Assembly: GCA_019925795.1 (NCBI GenBank)
Contig: CM034311.1
Location: forward strand, 46,285,374-46,349,373
DNA: 64,000 bases
DNA from: Dendrobium chrysotoxum
Lineage: Eukaryota > Streptophyta > Magnoliopsida > Asparagales > Orchidaceae
Reading direction: 5' to 3'
A model generated the notes under the pieces. The model was given only the letters and a program-made list of their open reading frames with translations, searched no databases and was not told the origin of the DNA. The position numbers and the translations under genes were made by a program. Shown here piece by piece: positions 1-10,779 of this stretch (the first letter of the stretch is position 1; every line of letters starts with the position of its first letter).

Positions 1-1230
1 ATTGCTGGAGAAGGAACCTCAGGGCCTTCCTTGGAGGAGCGAATCCGAAAGATGGAAGAATCTCAAAACGAGATCCTACAACTCTTGCGAGAGACCCGAC
101 AGCCGATCCTAGCACCTCAGGAGGAGGTTCTTCTCCCTCGAGATCCGCCACGTGTTGAAGCTGTTCAAATCGAACATCTTCAAGCTGAGATTCCTCTTCC
201 TCCACCCAGGAGGCGTTCGCAGTCACATCAAGATAACGAACTGGCAGATACAGCAAGTTCTACCCATCCTCCGCACACAGGTTGGCAATCTCTCCTTCCT
301 CAAGACCTCCCTGAGGAGCTAGCCCAACATCACATTGCTGAGCTCCCTCGCAATACCCTACGCCACGAACTGCGACGATTGGTTCGAGAAGAGTTCCCTA
401 TAGGAGGCGTAAGGCAACCTCTTCATCAGTGGGACTTCCAAGATTCGTCACCCCTGACGGAAGCTATTCTTCAACACCCTATTCCGACAGGATTCAAACT
501 ACCGAACATCGACCCCTATGACGGGACAACTGACCCGTACGAGCATATCGATCATTATCGAACAATTATGCATATCCAGCGAGCCTCAGACGCGCTCCTC
601 TGTCAGGTCTTTCCTGCCACCCTCAAAGGACAAGCTCGAACATGGTTCTATTCGCTTCCAGCCGGAACCATTCCAATGTTCGTCAAATTGGCAAAAGTGT
701 TCGTCGAACAATTTGTCGCCAATCGGAGAATTACTAAGGACTCTTCTCACCTCTCGGGGATCCGTCAGAATGAAAGTGAGTCCCTCAAGGAATACTTCAA
801 GAGATTTTCTACCGAAGCTCGTCAAATTCCGGGAGTAGATCCCGAGTTACTTAGAGGCGTTTTCCTCGGAGGGCTTCGTCCGGGCCCCTTCTACTCAGCA
901 CTTATGCGAGACACGGTCCCTTCGTATGCCGACCTGATTCATCGTGTGGAGGCACAAATCTCCGCAGATGAAGCCATAAATGCTCACAGAAAGCAGTTCG
1001 AGCAGACAAATGGGAAGCACAAAGGTGCTCCTGGGATGGATAATTCTTCCTTACAATGGAAAAAGCAAGGGAATAGCAATCTACCTCCTAGGCCCCCATT
1101 ACCACAACGAGAACCTCGGCAGGAGAAAGAGTACACTCCGCTCAACACATCTCAAGCAAATGTGTTAATGGCGATTCAAGATCAGGACAAAGTGAAATGG
1201 CCGCATCCTTCGAAGCCAAATACAGGTTAA
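1..1230 (+). CDS. Gag polyprotein, partial and lacking its zinc knuckle
   Basis: The frame is open from base 1, so the true N terminus is outside the window; an ATG lies at 52. The N-terminal third is proline- and glutamine-rich. The retrotransposon capsid (Retrotrans_gag) domain lies in the middle, with recognisable stretches such as FKLPNIDPYDGTTDP, the GQARTWFYSLP helix and FKRFSTEARQIPG. In Tat-type elements a Cys/His knuckle normally follows the motif around YTPLNTS. Here the frame ends about 25 residues later, just inside the first copy of an 86-bp tandem repeat. The zinc knuckle and all of pol are therefore missing, probably by deletion. Family assignment is from motifs; the capsid part could still be functional in trans. 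Confidence 0.85.
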   Translation: MAGEGTSGPSLEERIRKMEESQNEILQLLRETRQPILAPQEEVLLPRDPPRVEAVQIEHLQAEIPLPPPRRRSQSHQDNELADTASSTHPPHTGWQSLLPQDLPEELAQHHIAELPRNTLRHELRRLVREEFPIGGVRQPLHQWDFQDSSPLTEAILQHPIPTGFKLPNIDPYDGTTDPYEHIDHYRTIMHIQRASDALLCQVFPATLKGQARTWFYSLPAGTIPMFVKLAKVFVEQFVANRRITKDSSHLSGIRQNESESLKEYFKRFSTEARQIPGVDPELLRGVFLGGLRPGPFYSALMRDTVPSYADLIHRVEAQISADEAINAHRKQFEQTNGKHKGAPGMDNSSLQWKKQGNSNLPPRPPLPQREPRQEKEYTPLNTSQANVLMAIQDQDKVKWPHPSKPNTG

Positions 1231-1650
1231 CGTCGTCGAGCAAAGGCTCCGACATACAACCTCGGATAGGTCTCACATCCTTGGTGGATTCTCCCGACCT
1301 CTTCCATACAGGTTAACGTCGTCGAGCAAAGGCTCCGACATACAACCTCGGATAGGTCTCACATCCCTGGTGGATTCTCTCGACCTCTTCCATACAGGTT
1401 AACGTCGTCGAGCAAAGGCTCCGACATACAACCTCGGATAGGTCTCACATCCTTGGTGGATTCTCCCGACCTCTTCCATACAGGTTAACGTCGCCGAGCA
1501 AAGGCTCCGACATACAACCTCGAATAGGTCTCACATCCTTGGTGGATTCTCTCGACCTTTTTCATACATGTTAACGTCATCAAGCAAGGGCTTTGACCTA
1601 CAGTCTCAAATATGTCAAACATCCTAAAAGGATGTCTCTCACATTCGTTC
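1221..1650 (+). repeat. 86-bp tandem repeat, four copies plus one decayed
   Basis: Copies start with TACAGGTTAACGTCG at 1221, 1307, 1393 and 1479, exactly 86 bp apart, with a degenerate fifth from 1565. Copies differ by only a few bases. The array begins inside the last codons of gag, so its expansion or the neighbouring deletion set the gag stop. Confidence 0.9.
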
Positions 1651-2150
1651 AGACTAATAATACATCAAAAGCACAAAGCATGTCTTACAGATGCAATAAC
1701 AATTCAGGTCCCTCTAGGGGACAAATCCTCATTTCATATACAATATCATTGGAGTTACATAAATCCAGATTCAAGTGTACATTTATTCTCACTAGAAGTT
1801 GAAATTGAAAAGTACATTGGCGTCATCCGTACAAACTAGTATCATCAAGCAATAAGCAACTTTAACACAGTCAAATATCCTTGGTGGATTTAAGTGACTT
1901 CTCCCTTACTGCACGCAAGCATCTCCTACAACTGCTCCTTTAAAGAAAGGACATAACTGGATCATCATCAGACCTCCACTCAGTTGACAGTGTTAGTGTA
2001 TTGCCAGAATATTGGCATGTCACACTACTTCGGCCTCTTGATTCAGTAATATCAGATGTTGGCACACTTCAGTATAGATGAATATTGCCTTAACACAATG
2101 TTACTGGACGCCGGCCATCATCTGCCCGTCGCCAGACCCTCGCCGAATTT
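1651..2150 (+). other. Retrotransposon 3' internal DNA, no feature recognised
   Basis: AT-rich non-coding sequence between two tandem arrays of the same element. The first part may be a further decayed 86-bp unit; the phrase CCTTGGTGGATT recurs near 1879. Confidence 0.5.
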
Positions 2151-2740
2151 CCTCCCGTTGAAGGACTTCTGCCCGTCGCGGGACATTCGTCAGACTCCTG
2201 CCCGTCGCTAAGCTTCCTCCCGTTGAAGGACTTCTGCCAGTCGCGGGACATTCGTCGGACTCCTGCCCGACGCTGAGCTTCCTCCCGTTGAAGGACTTCT
2301 GCCCGTCGCGGGACATTCGTCGGACTCCTGCCTGACGCTGAGCTTCCTCCCGTTGAAGGACTTCTGCCCATCGTGGGTCATTCGTCGAACTTCTGCCTGG
2401 CACCAGACCTCTGCCCGTCATCAGACTTTCATCGGACTTCTACCCGACGACGAGCTTCTTCCCGTTGCTGGGTTTCTGCCCGTCGCCGGACTTTCGTTGG
2501 AATTTTGCCCAATATTTTCGTCGGACTTCTGCCCGACACCGTACTTCCACTTGACGCAGGACTTTTGCCAATCGCAGGACTTTCGTCAGACTTCTGTCTG
2601 ACACCGAACTTCCTCCCGTTGAAAGACTTCTGTCAGTCGCGTGACTTTCGTCGAACTTCTACCCGACGCCGGACTTATGCCCGTCGTCGGACCCTCGTTG
2701 TACTTCTTCCCGACGCCTGACTTCCGACCATCTTCAGACT
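2151..2740 (+). repeat. 65-bp tandem repeat and degenerate extension
   Basis: Units begin CCTCCCGTTGAAGGACTTCT at 2151, 2216, 2281 and 2346 with a period of 65 bp. From about 2410 to 2740 the array breaks down into shorter units of the type TTCTGCCCGACGCCGGACTT. The same short unit recurs inside the LTR at about 4381-4550. Long open frames here on both strands come only from the repeat having no stops. Confidence 0.9.
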
Positions 2741-2784
2741 CCCTCCGACTAACATCTCACCTCCACATGAAGGAATGAAAAAGA

Positions 2785-3240
2785 AAAGAAATTTCTAACT
2801 CCTGTACAAGAGGAGGGGCGTTGTCTCAAGTAGGGAAAATCACCTACTGAATAACAACGGAATGCCTCAACTGTCAGAAAGCCAGAATGAGAGAAAAAAG
2901 AGGAAAAATCGCTAACTTCTGTGCAAAAGGAGGGGCGCCGAGTTAAGTAGGGAAAGCCACCTACTCAAAAACGGCGGAAGGCCTCAAAATGCCAGAAACT
3001 AGAGGGGAGAAGAGAGGAATACTCTAACTTCTGCGCAAAGGGAGGGGCGCCGAGTTAAGTAGGGAAAGTCACCTACTCAAAAACGGCGGAAGGCCTCAAA
3101 ATGCCAGAAACTAGAGGGGAGAAGAGAGGAATACTCTAACTTCTGCGCAAAGGGAGGGGCGCCAAGTCAAGTAGGGAAAGTCACCTACTCAAAAATGGCG
3201 GAAAGCCTCAAAATGCCAAAAGCCAGAGGGAGAAAGGAAG
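2785..3240 (+). repeat. 112-117-bp tandem repeat, four copies
   Basis: The phrase GGAGGGGCG recurs at about 2812, 2929, 3041 and 3153. Each unit also carries AAGTAGGGAAAG and CACCTACTCAAAAA. This third array lies directly before the AT/GC-extreme segment. It is purine-rich on the plus strand. Confidence 0.88.
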
Positions 3241-3384
3241 AAGGGGCGAGTTTCTCCTAGGCCCTGAGGGTCTATTTATATTATTTTTGAGGGGGGGAGG
3301 ATTCCAAAATTTTATTAAATTCCCTGAATTTTTTCAAATTTTTCGGAATTTTTTGGGATTTTTTCGGAATTTTTTGGGCCCCGC

Positions 3385-3530
3385 CACTTTAAAAAAAAAA
3401 AAAAAAAAAAATTTTTTTTTTTTAATATATAACCGCGCGGTTCCGCGCGGTTCAGCGGGCAGACGCGCCCGCTGGCGCGGGCGCCGCCGCCGGCGGCGGC
3501 CGGCCGGCCGGCCGGCCGGTTCGGCCGCCT
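3385..3530 (+). other. poly(A)/poly(T) block followed by an extreme GC palindromic island
   Basis: A run of about 20 A followed by about 11 T (3391-3424) can fold back on itself. It is followed by about 95 bp made almost only of G and C, with CGCGCGGTT repeats, GCGCCGCCGCCGGCGGCGG and a (GGCC)n run near 3500. The composition is unlike anything else in the window. The long plus-strand frame through it (3287-3679) is low-complexity and I do not call it a gene. Confidence 0.8.
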
Positions 3531-3762
3531 ACGCGTTCACGGGCTCCAATTTCGGGCCCGGACGGTCCAAATTCGACGTTTTTGGGGTCCCCGGACACGT
3601 TTTTCGACGTTCCGGACTCAATTTTGACATTTTCGGAGCTCAACGGGGCCTCTATGATCAAGTTCGAGCAAACATTTGATTTTTGGAACGCAATTTTTTG
3701 CAATTCGGCCAATGCAAAATGCCGGAACAAGTATTTTCGGACTTGTGAAGCTTCGACGTCCG

Positions 3763-3774
3763 AAAATAGGGGGG
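3763..3774 (+). other. Polypurine tract of the family A element
   Basis: AAAATAGGGGGG lies four bases before the LTR start at 3779. This is where plus-strand DNA synthesis is primed in LTR retrotransposons, and GGGGGGCA just before the LTR is typical of Tat-type elements. Confidence 0.8.
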
Positions 3775-3778
3775 CAAC

Positions 3779-4798
3779 TGATGTATCGCCAAAAAATTAT
3801 CTTGATTGGGCACGAATCTCGAGGAAAAACTCAAGTTGGAAACTTCAAAAATTAATTCGGAGACCATTTAAACTCCGATTTAAGCAAGCTTATAGTCGAA
3901 CTGAGCGTCTCAGAAATACGAGCCCAACGACACCAAAGTCGACTCAATCCGAGCCCAAATGAGCCCAAATCAAGTACCCGAAGTGCTGTTGGAAGCATCA
4001 AACAGCAATTTGAGTTACCAAACGGTCTCCGATTTTGACGAGCTTATAGTCGAATCGAGCGGCTCGACGAGGCGAATCCAACGAGCCCAAGATCGTAGAA
4101 TTCTGATACCATTAAGACCTTCAAATGCTCAATAAACAGTTCATGATCAAGGGATTCAATATCGGCCGTTCATCCGGATCACTCCTTATTTGCCCATGAT
4201 CCTTCATCTATTTACGGGCTATGCCACTCCAGAAAAACTATAAATAGCCCCTCATTTCTCTTAAGAGGGGACCCAAGCCAAGAAGAAAAGAAGGAGAAGA
4301 AGAAGAAGAAAAGTGTAGGAGGGAACAGCTCCTCCTCGACCACCGCCGGAACTTCGCCGGAATTCCGCCGGATCACCACCGGAGCACCACCAGGCGTCCA
4401 AGGGACGCCGGAGCTCTGCCCGACGCCAGAGCAACATCGGAATTCTGCCCGACGCCAGAATTCTACCCGACGCCCGAGTGACGCCGGACTTCTTTCCAAG
4501 TGACGCCGGAATTCTGCTCGACACCCGAGTGACGTCGGAACTCCGCTTGGCCTTGTAACTAATGCTCATTGTAATCTGATCGTCCTGAATTTAAAGGACG
4601 AATCAGCCTCGTGTATTTCAAACAACACTAGTAGAACTTTTTCAACTGGGCGTGGCCCCGTGGTTTTTCCCTTTTTCAGGGCTTTCCACGTAAAAATCCT
4701 GGTGTTTCTTTCACTCTTCTGTTTGTGTGCTGGATATACGTACAACGCTGAGACGGAAATATTAAACTCTATCGCCGCGTATATTTGAGTCCGCAACA
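3779..4798 (+). repeat. 3' LTR, family A (1,020 bp)
   Basis: It starts TGATGTATCG directly after the polypurine tract and ends CCGCAACA. It aligns along its length to the solo LTR at 6857-7890, including the start, the TATA region and the terminal segment. A segment at about 4381-4550 is made of CGACGCC/GGAATTCTGCCC units shared with the internal 65-bp array. Termini are firm because the solo copy has a matching target duplication. Confidence 0.9.
4238..4247 (+). promoter_or_regulatory. TATA box of family A LTR
   Basis: CTATAAATAG sits about 460 bp into the LTR and is kept in the solo LTR (7313-7322) and, on the minus strand, near 21980-21989. Conservation in three diverged copies supports it as the element promoter, with transcription starting about 30 bp downstream. 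Confidence 0.7.
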
Positions 4799-5147
4799 AT
4801 AATAATAATTGTTTGGGCACAAAGGTTAATTTGGTAGATAGACCCATGCTTCATTATGGGGTCAATCAGCACTATTGCACTTTAAATGTTGCAATCTTAT
4901 ATACGAGAATGAGGTAATAGGCGATGAGAATGGGCCATCATCTTTTTCCATTGCATAGAAGCGATAGTGCACAATCACAATGAATCTATGAAGTTTATCA
5001 ATATACTGTCATTACGATAGCCCACCCACTCAATTTATGGCCACCATGACACCCTTTCTGATATATATCAGGCAAAAGCAAATGGATGGGACCGTCTCCC
5101 AAACTTTTGCTTGCCTACAAATATATATCTTTCAAAATTCATCTAAT
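4799..5147. other. Intergenic DNA, nothing recognised
   Basis: It begins with an AT-rich flank (ATAATAATAATT). I see no frame, repeat or RNA gene. Confidence 0.5.
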
Positions 5148-5150
5148 TTA

Positions 5151-5240
5151 AGCTTTATTTGGGACAACTTTTTACTGCTTCTTAAAACAACTTTTTAGAC
5201 TACTTCAAAAAACAGTAAGAAAGCCGTCCCAAATGAAGCA
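5151..5240. mobile_element. Tourist-like MITE 1
   Basis: About 90 bp with inverted ends. The left end is AGCTTTATTTGGGACAACTT; the right end, reversed, reads GCTTCATTTGGGACGGCTTT. It is flanked by TTA on both sides (5148-5150 and 5241-5243). A TTA duplication points to the PIF/Harbinger (Tourist) group. Confidence 0.7.
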
Positions 5241-5243
5241 TTA

Positions 5244-5363
5244 GGCTTCGTTTGGGGCCACTTTCTTACAGCTTCTTAAAACAGCTTTATAGTACAAAAA
5301 TTAAATTTGTTGTACAAAAAATTTGTTTTAAGAAGTAATAAGAAAACCGTCCCAAATAAACCC
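5244..5363. mobile_element. Tourist-like MITE 2
   Basis: About 120 bp, with ends GGCTTCGTTTGGGG and, reversed, GGGTTTATTTGGGACGG. It shares the TTA at 5241-5243 with MITE 1 and has another TTA at 5364-5366. The two MITEs lie directly next to each other in the same orientation. Confidence 0.7.
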
Positions 5364-5366
5364 TTA

Positions 5367-5891
5367 GTCTATTCTTTCCAATTTAATTTCAAGATTATGC
5401 GAAAGTTGGGGGAAAATATGCATTAGGATATGCTGGCAAAATTTTTAATATATTCAACTTTGAACATCTTAAATCTGCTTTGAAATGAGTATATTTATAT
5501 ATTTCACCCATCTCTAAATAAATTTAAATATTATTAAATTCATTAGCACTTTTTTTTCTCCCAAAACATTTTAACAGAAAAATTCTTCCTAAAATAGTAA
5601 GTACAGATATTCTTTTCAGCCAAATACACTTAAACCAAAACAATCATGTACATAGGGTGTAGATAGGCGAAAAACTGGGTTGGATGAATAGCTCGAAATT
5701 TTTTAAATTTATTTTGAGATAATTATAATAATTGATAGATTAATTGTGTTAACTTCAAACTAAATCAAAATTTTCAAAGAATTTAAGATCAATTTTTAAT
5801 CAATTTTATTTTTCGTGTTGATAATCAATTCAAAATACTTTCTATCTTTTGGACAATAATTCAAATACTCCCTCTTTCTAGCTTTCTCTCG

Positions 5892-5933
<42 letters not shown>

Positions 5934-6090
5934 AAGGTATAACTATCTTGAGAGCGACAATAACCCATTTTTGGACGGTTGGGTGGCTATCACGTTCTCA
6001 TCCGTAATAAAGAATTTTATTGGAATGTGGGTGTCAGTTAATTTTGTTGGTAATCTCCTCAAAATTATTATAAAAAATCTTGTGATTTTA
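5367..6090. other. Intergenic DNA with a (CT)n microsatellite
   Basis: No gene seen. A pure CT run of about 38 bp lies at 5894-5931. The rest is AT-rich. Confidence 0.6.
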
Positions 6091-6221
6091 AGGCTTCATT
6101 TGAAATTATTTTTTTATTATTTTTTAAAATAATTTTTTAGTACAAAAAATTCTTATCCAAAATTTTTTTACACTAAAAAACTAAAATTTAGGGAGCAACA
6201 AAAAAATTGTCAAACGAACCC
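6091..6221. mobile_element. Tourist-like MITE 3, degraded
   Basis: The left end AGGCTTCATTTG and the reversed right end AGGGTTCGTTTG match the other two MITEs. The flanks are TTA (6088-6090) and a TAA-type trinucleotide. The interior is A/T-run rich. Confidence 0.55.
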
Positions 6222-6590
6222 TAAATCCCTCAAATAGCAGCTGTCCCTTTGCACTTGGCATGCTTGCACAAGCTGCTTCGCTTGGTGGGACATGAGAAAT
6301 AAAAAATATTAGATAATAAAATAACATAGAAAGTTTTGCGAAGGATCGCATAAATTTACAGGGAAAGACGAAAACAACAGGTTCAAAATATCTTGAAGGT
6401 CCTTGAAAAATCATCAGAGACTAGCTGCGGTCCTTGTAGATGCATCATTTGTTAAAATAATTATTATTAATGATCCAAAATTTTGTTAATTATTTGATCA
6501 TTTTTCAATTTTTAATTCAGCTTTTAAAATTGATTGTTTTCAATTTTAATTTATCATTTAAAACTGATTGTTTTTTATTTTAATTTAGCA

Positions 6591-8621
6591 AGGTTGCGAA
6601 AATCAAACATGATATAGAACCGGAAGAATAAGAGGTTAAGAGATTAATGGTTCGACCGAAATTGAACCGAATGACATAATAAATATGAAAACTATTTAAA
6701 TAAAATTTAAATGACCGAATAATCATGTAATAATATAATTTTTTTATTAAAGAATAAACTTAATTCACACATTAATAATATCTTATGTAATTTTAAATCT
6801 AAACATATTCAATCTTTAAATTTAATTCAAATTTAATAAAAATTTAACTTACATGTTGATGCATCATCAAAAAATTATCTTGATCTGGCACAAATCTTGA
6901 GGCAAAATCAAGTTAGAAGCTTCAAAAATTAAAATTGAGAGCATCCGAACTCTGATTTCTGCAAACTTACATTGAACTGAGCGTCTCGGAAGCACGAACC
7001 CAACGACACTAAAATCGACCCAATCCGAGCCCAAATGAGTTCAAATTAAAGACTCGAAGCACTTTTGGAAGGATCAAACCATAATTTGGGTTACCAAACG
7101 GTCTCCAATCATGACATGCTTATAATCGAATCGAGCGGCTCGACGAGACGAATCCAACGAGCCCAAGATCATCAAATTCTGATATCATTAAGACATTCAA
7201 AGGTCCATTGAACAGTACATGATCGCAGGAATCAAGATCGGCCGTCCATCCGAACCACTCCCAATTCACCCTTGATCTTCCACTTATTTATAAGCTATGC
7301 CACTCAAGAATTCTATAAATAGAACCTCATTTTCTCTTGAAAAGGAAGAGAAGCCAAGAGAGAAGAATGAAAAGAAGGAAGAAAGCTCTAGCCACCTAGC
7401 TCCTCCTCGACCACCACCGGAGTTCTGCCGCATCACCGCCAGACCACCAATGGACGCTGGAGTTCTGCTGCACCACCGCCGGACCACTAAGGGACATCGG
7501 AGTTTTATCGAACCACCACCAGACCATCAAAGGACATCGAAGTGCCACCCGAAGCTAGAGTGCCCCCTGACGCTGAAGTGCGACTGTTGGACCACCGCCT
7601 GACACCGAAGTGCTGTCGGACCACCACATGACGTTGGATTGACACTGGACTTTTGTGAAACTTTCAGTTGACATTTGTAATCTGGTCATCTTCAAGGACA
7701 AGTTAGACCATTCTACTTTACTTAAATTCTAGTGGAATCATTTTCAACTGGGCTAGGCCCCATAGTTTTTTCCTTTTCTCGGATTTTTCACGTAAAAAAT
7801 ATTATGTTCTCTGTGTGTGAGCTGGATATTCGTGCAACGCTAAGACGTAGAATTATAACTCTATCATCACGTATATTCTAACCTGCAACACATGTAAATC
7901 TATATATTTAATATAAATTATTATTAATTTATATTATATATTTAGATATAATTTATACCTATAAATTATATATTAAAGTAATATCATAGATTTATATTTA
8001 TAAATTATTAAGGTTAGATAATTTATTATTAATAATTAATTCATTAATTAATTATTTTTTATAACACATAAATAATAAAAGAACTATATAGTTTATTTAA
8101 TATTATTAATAAAAAATGAATGCTATTTACATTATAAAAAATTATTTAAAAAATCTATTTTAAATATATAATGCATGGTGTGAATTAAGAAGTAAGATCT
8201 CCAACTTATTTAGCCTCACATCACTTAGAAACTTTCTCTTGGTAATATTTATATTGCTTTTTGAGTTTATATGAGGTAAGAACTCACATTAACTGATGAA
8301 GCCATGTGAAATACTTAGTTGGAATTTATTTATTAAAAAATTAAGTATTTTAAATATAAATTAATTTATTAAATTAAAAATTTTACTTAATATTTTATTC
8401 TTAATGTATTAAATTAATTTATTTAATTATTTGAATAATTTAGAAATTGAACCAGCCGGTTCAATAGAACCGAGAACTGTGCGTCGATTGAACTCACAAT
8501 TCTGGCCGGTTCAGCCCGATTTTATGCAAAAATAATTTTCCAGATAAACCGTACCAACCTTAAGACTGGTTCACAGTTTAACTGGTCGGATCGGTCAGTC
8601 TGATCCTATTTTTAAACCCCT
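6591..8621. mobile_element. Probable hAT-like non-autonomous element hosting a solo LTR
   Basis: The left end AGGTTGCGAAAATC and the reversed right end AGGGGTTTAAAAAT form imperfect inverted repeats. The candidate 8-bp flanks are ATTTAGCA and ATTTAAAA (6 of 8 match). Both ends carry the GGTTCGACCG / CCGGTTCAA-type motifs often seen in a widespread plant hAT MITE group. Without the nested LTR (6857-7890) the element is about 1 kb of non-coding AT-rich DNA. It could also be unrelated AT-rich DNA between two chance motifs. Confidence 0.4.
6857..7890 (+). repeat. Solo LTR, family A
   Basis: 1,034 bp from TGATGCATC to CTGCAACA, flanked by an exact 5-bp target duplication CATGT (6852-6856 and 7891-7895). 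There is no internal sequence, so unequal recombination between two LTRs removed the body. The TATA box is at 7313-7322. The open frame at 7297-7602 is LTR sequence, not a gene. Confidence 0.92.
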
Positions 8622-9117
8622 ATTTAAAATTGAATGTTACTCACTTGTAATTTAAGAATTAAAATTGGTTGTTTCTTAATTTTAATTCAGTTTTTAAAAC
8701 TGAAATTTTAGTTCTGCTATGATGGGTAGCAATTAATTTTAAATTTCTATATATTTTAGATTTCTAAGCCTTTCTCTCTATCACTTCTGAGAAGAAAAAA
8801 TATACACCATCATTTAAGGAGAGAAAAATTTTAGAAGAATTTAAATTAGTGAAGAATGCGATCAAATTTTAATGGCCGGAGGTATGTAAAATATAGTATC
8901 AAAATCATTATTTTGAAACTCCCCCAAAGCTCATTAAAGAAAATAAAATGAACCTTGAGCAAGGATAAAATTAGTAACTATATTACCAAGGATAAATTTT
9001 ATAGAATATAATAATAATAATGGAGATGAATCATTTCATCAATTGAGATTATAGGATCATAAATACTCTTATGCGTATAGATAAATATATTAGAGATTTA
9101 TGTATATATATCATAAA

Positions 9118-9153
<36 letters not shown>
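8622..9153. other. Intergenic AT-rich DNA with a (TA)n run
   Basis: No gene seen. A TA microsatellite of about 30 bp lies at 9121-9150 and probably formed the insertion site of the following MULE. Confidence 0.6.
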
Positions 9154-9290
9154 GGGTTTTTTTTAAAGCCAAATACTGATTAAATTATAATTAGCCAATT
9201 AAACAAAGAAAAAAAAATTAAACTAGCCAAAGTCGCTCGTTTAATAGGCGACTTGTTCTTTTAGATAAGTCGCCCGTTAAACGGACAACT
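9154..9290. repeat. MULE left terminal inverted repeat
   Basis: Imperfect match to the reversed 17160-17295 segment. The strongest blocks are the outer GGG, AATTATAATTAGCC / TATAAATTAGCC and the CCCGTTAAACGG motif. Confidence 0.75.
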
Positions 9291-9726
9291 TTTATTTTTT
9301 TTATTTTTTTAATATAAAATATTAATCATTCAATGTTGTATTTTGGAGATTTTATTTACAGCTATATAACACATGAGCCAAATTTAATTTTCTTTGTGCT
9401 GTGAAGTTGCAGTGAGTAGTCATATTCTATGAGCTATAAAGTTGCCTTATAAGATCATGATGTATTATCAAATCATACTTATAGGTATGTATTGTCTTGT
9501 GATATAGACAGTAGCAATAAATATCATTAAATGCTTTTCATATTTCAATTGACATAATTTAGGTCAGATTCTCTTTCTATATAAGTTGTAGATGTAGAGG
9601 TTCATTTGATGAGTAAGATCTGAATCATGTAGCCTTAAGTTTATTTGCAAGAGTTGTGCAACCTCTTATACCTTACTCCACAATGTATTCATCGATTATG
9701 GATAAGATTCGAAGATTCGAAGACTC

Positions 9727-10100
9727 ACGAAGCAGATGATTGAAGAGGGAAGCACTTGCCTGAAAGAAAGTTTGATGTTATATACTGATGAGAGTCTTGA
9801 AATGAAGGCTAAATCTAATGAAAGTTTTTGGTGTGTTATGCATTTATGAAGTGAAGATGAAGATTGCTTATTATGACATATACATGATAAAGTTATAAAA
9901 ATGAAGATGTATAGAGCTGGCGATGATTTTAGAGATGCGGGGTGGAAATATTTACAGGATAGGTTCATGAGCACGGTGGACATTGGGTTTTACTGGACTT
10001 TCTCAAGGGCCGAATTTGTGAAATCGAACATAAAAGAGAAAGTTATGTTGGGGTAATTGTTGAAAGGTCAATGGTCGATATAGATCATTGTATTCTTTAC
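9727..10100 (+). pseudogene. Possible coding remnant inside the MULE, unrecognised
   Basis: One plus-strand frame stays mostly open with protein-like composition (stretches such as MIEEGSTCLKESLMLYTDES and DAGWKYLQDRF), interrupted by at least two stops. It runs opposite to the transposase. I do not recognise the protein; it may be captured host sequence or chance. Confidence 0.25.
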
Positions 10101-10373
10101 AATAAATTGTATCCTAAACTCGACGAATTCCTATTAGAATCTTATAAAAAGCTGATGGGAGATATTATACCAAGACAGAAGAAGGGGTTTTTGAATGGAG
10201 TGGATTGACAGTATATTCAACAAAAGTTTGAGTACCACTTCAATTGTTGTTAACTAAGGCCCAACTCCAAGCTTGCTTGCATATGATAATTAAAAATATG
10301 TAACATAGTGTTTATGTGCTAATGTTATTAGAAGTTATTAAGTTTTTTTTTTTTGCTTCTACTATTAAGCCTG

Positions 10374-10375
10374 CA

Positions 10376-10417
<42 letters not shown>
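10374..10417. repeat. (ATT)n microsatellite
   Basis: About 44 bp of TTA/ATT units, inside the MULE. Confidence 0.9.
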
Positions 10418-10779
10418 TTGACTGTGTTTTTTAACTGTTCTTGAATAAAGGTTAGTTTGGTGTGATTTGGAATGAATTGGTAAGGAGTAAAAAATTATTT
10501 ATTTTTTTTAATCTTCAACTTTGAATTAGCTTTATGCAAAACTATATTATGGTATATAATAACATCAATATAATGATTTATTATGGTTGTCCTTTACTAG
10601 TATAATTTTATAATTACTAGAGTTTAATTAGAGAGACTTACACTATTACGATGAACATTAATGCAATAAAATAAAATGTAGTACATAATTCATATTTAAG
10701 GAGTACAATGTGAACTTCACAAACATAACTAAAAATCCAAAAGGTATATAATACATATCACTAATGCCTCCTCTTATGC

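Larger units (their letters stand above)
1..4798 (+). mobile_element. 3' part of a non-autonomous Ty3/gypsy-type retrotransposon
   Basis: The 5' LTR and leader lie before the window. What is visible runs gag, three tandem-repeat arrays, a GC island, a polypurine tract and a 3' LTR of 1,020 bp that starts TGATG and ends CAACA. No protease, reverse transcriptase, RNase H or integrase lies between gag and the LTR, so the element would depend on proteins from a relative. A gag-only layout with repeat-rich 3' DNA resembles the TR-GAG class. The 3' flank after the LTR is ATAAT; the matching 5' copy is out of view. Two more LTRs of the same family (A) lie at 6857-7890 and, split, at 17504-22466. Confidence 0.8.

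Noticed and set aside
2090..2720. Four overlapping long frames on both strands
   Set aside because: They arise from the 65-bp tandem repeat, whose length and sequence leave few stops. The proteins are pure repeat translations.
3287..3679. Plus-strand 130-codon frame
   Set aside because: It crosses a homopolymer block and the GC island and is low-complexity throughout.
7284..7602. Frames on both strands of the solo LTR
   Set aside because: They lie wholly inside a defined LTR with target duplication, with no domain.
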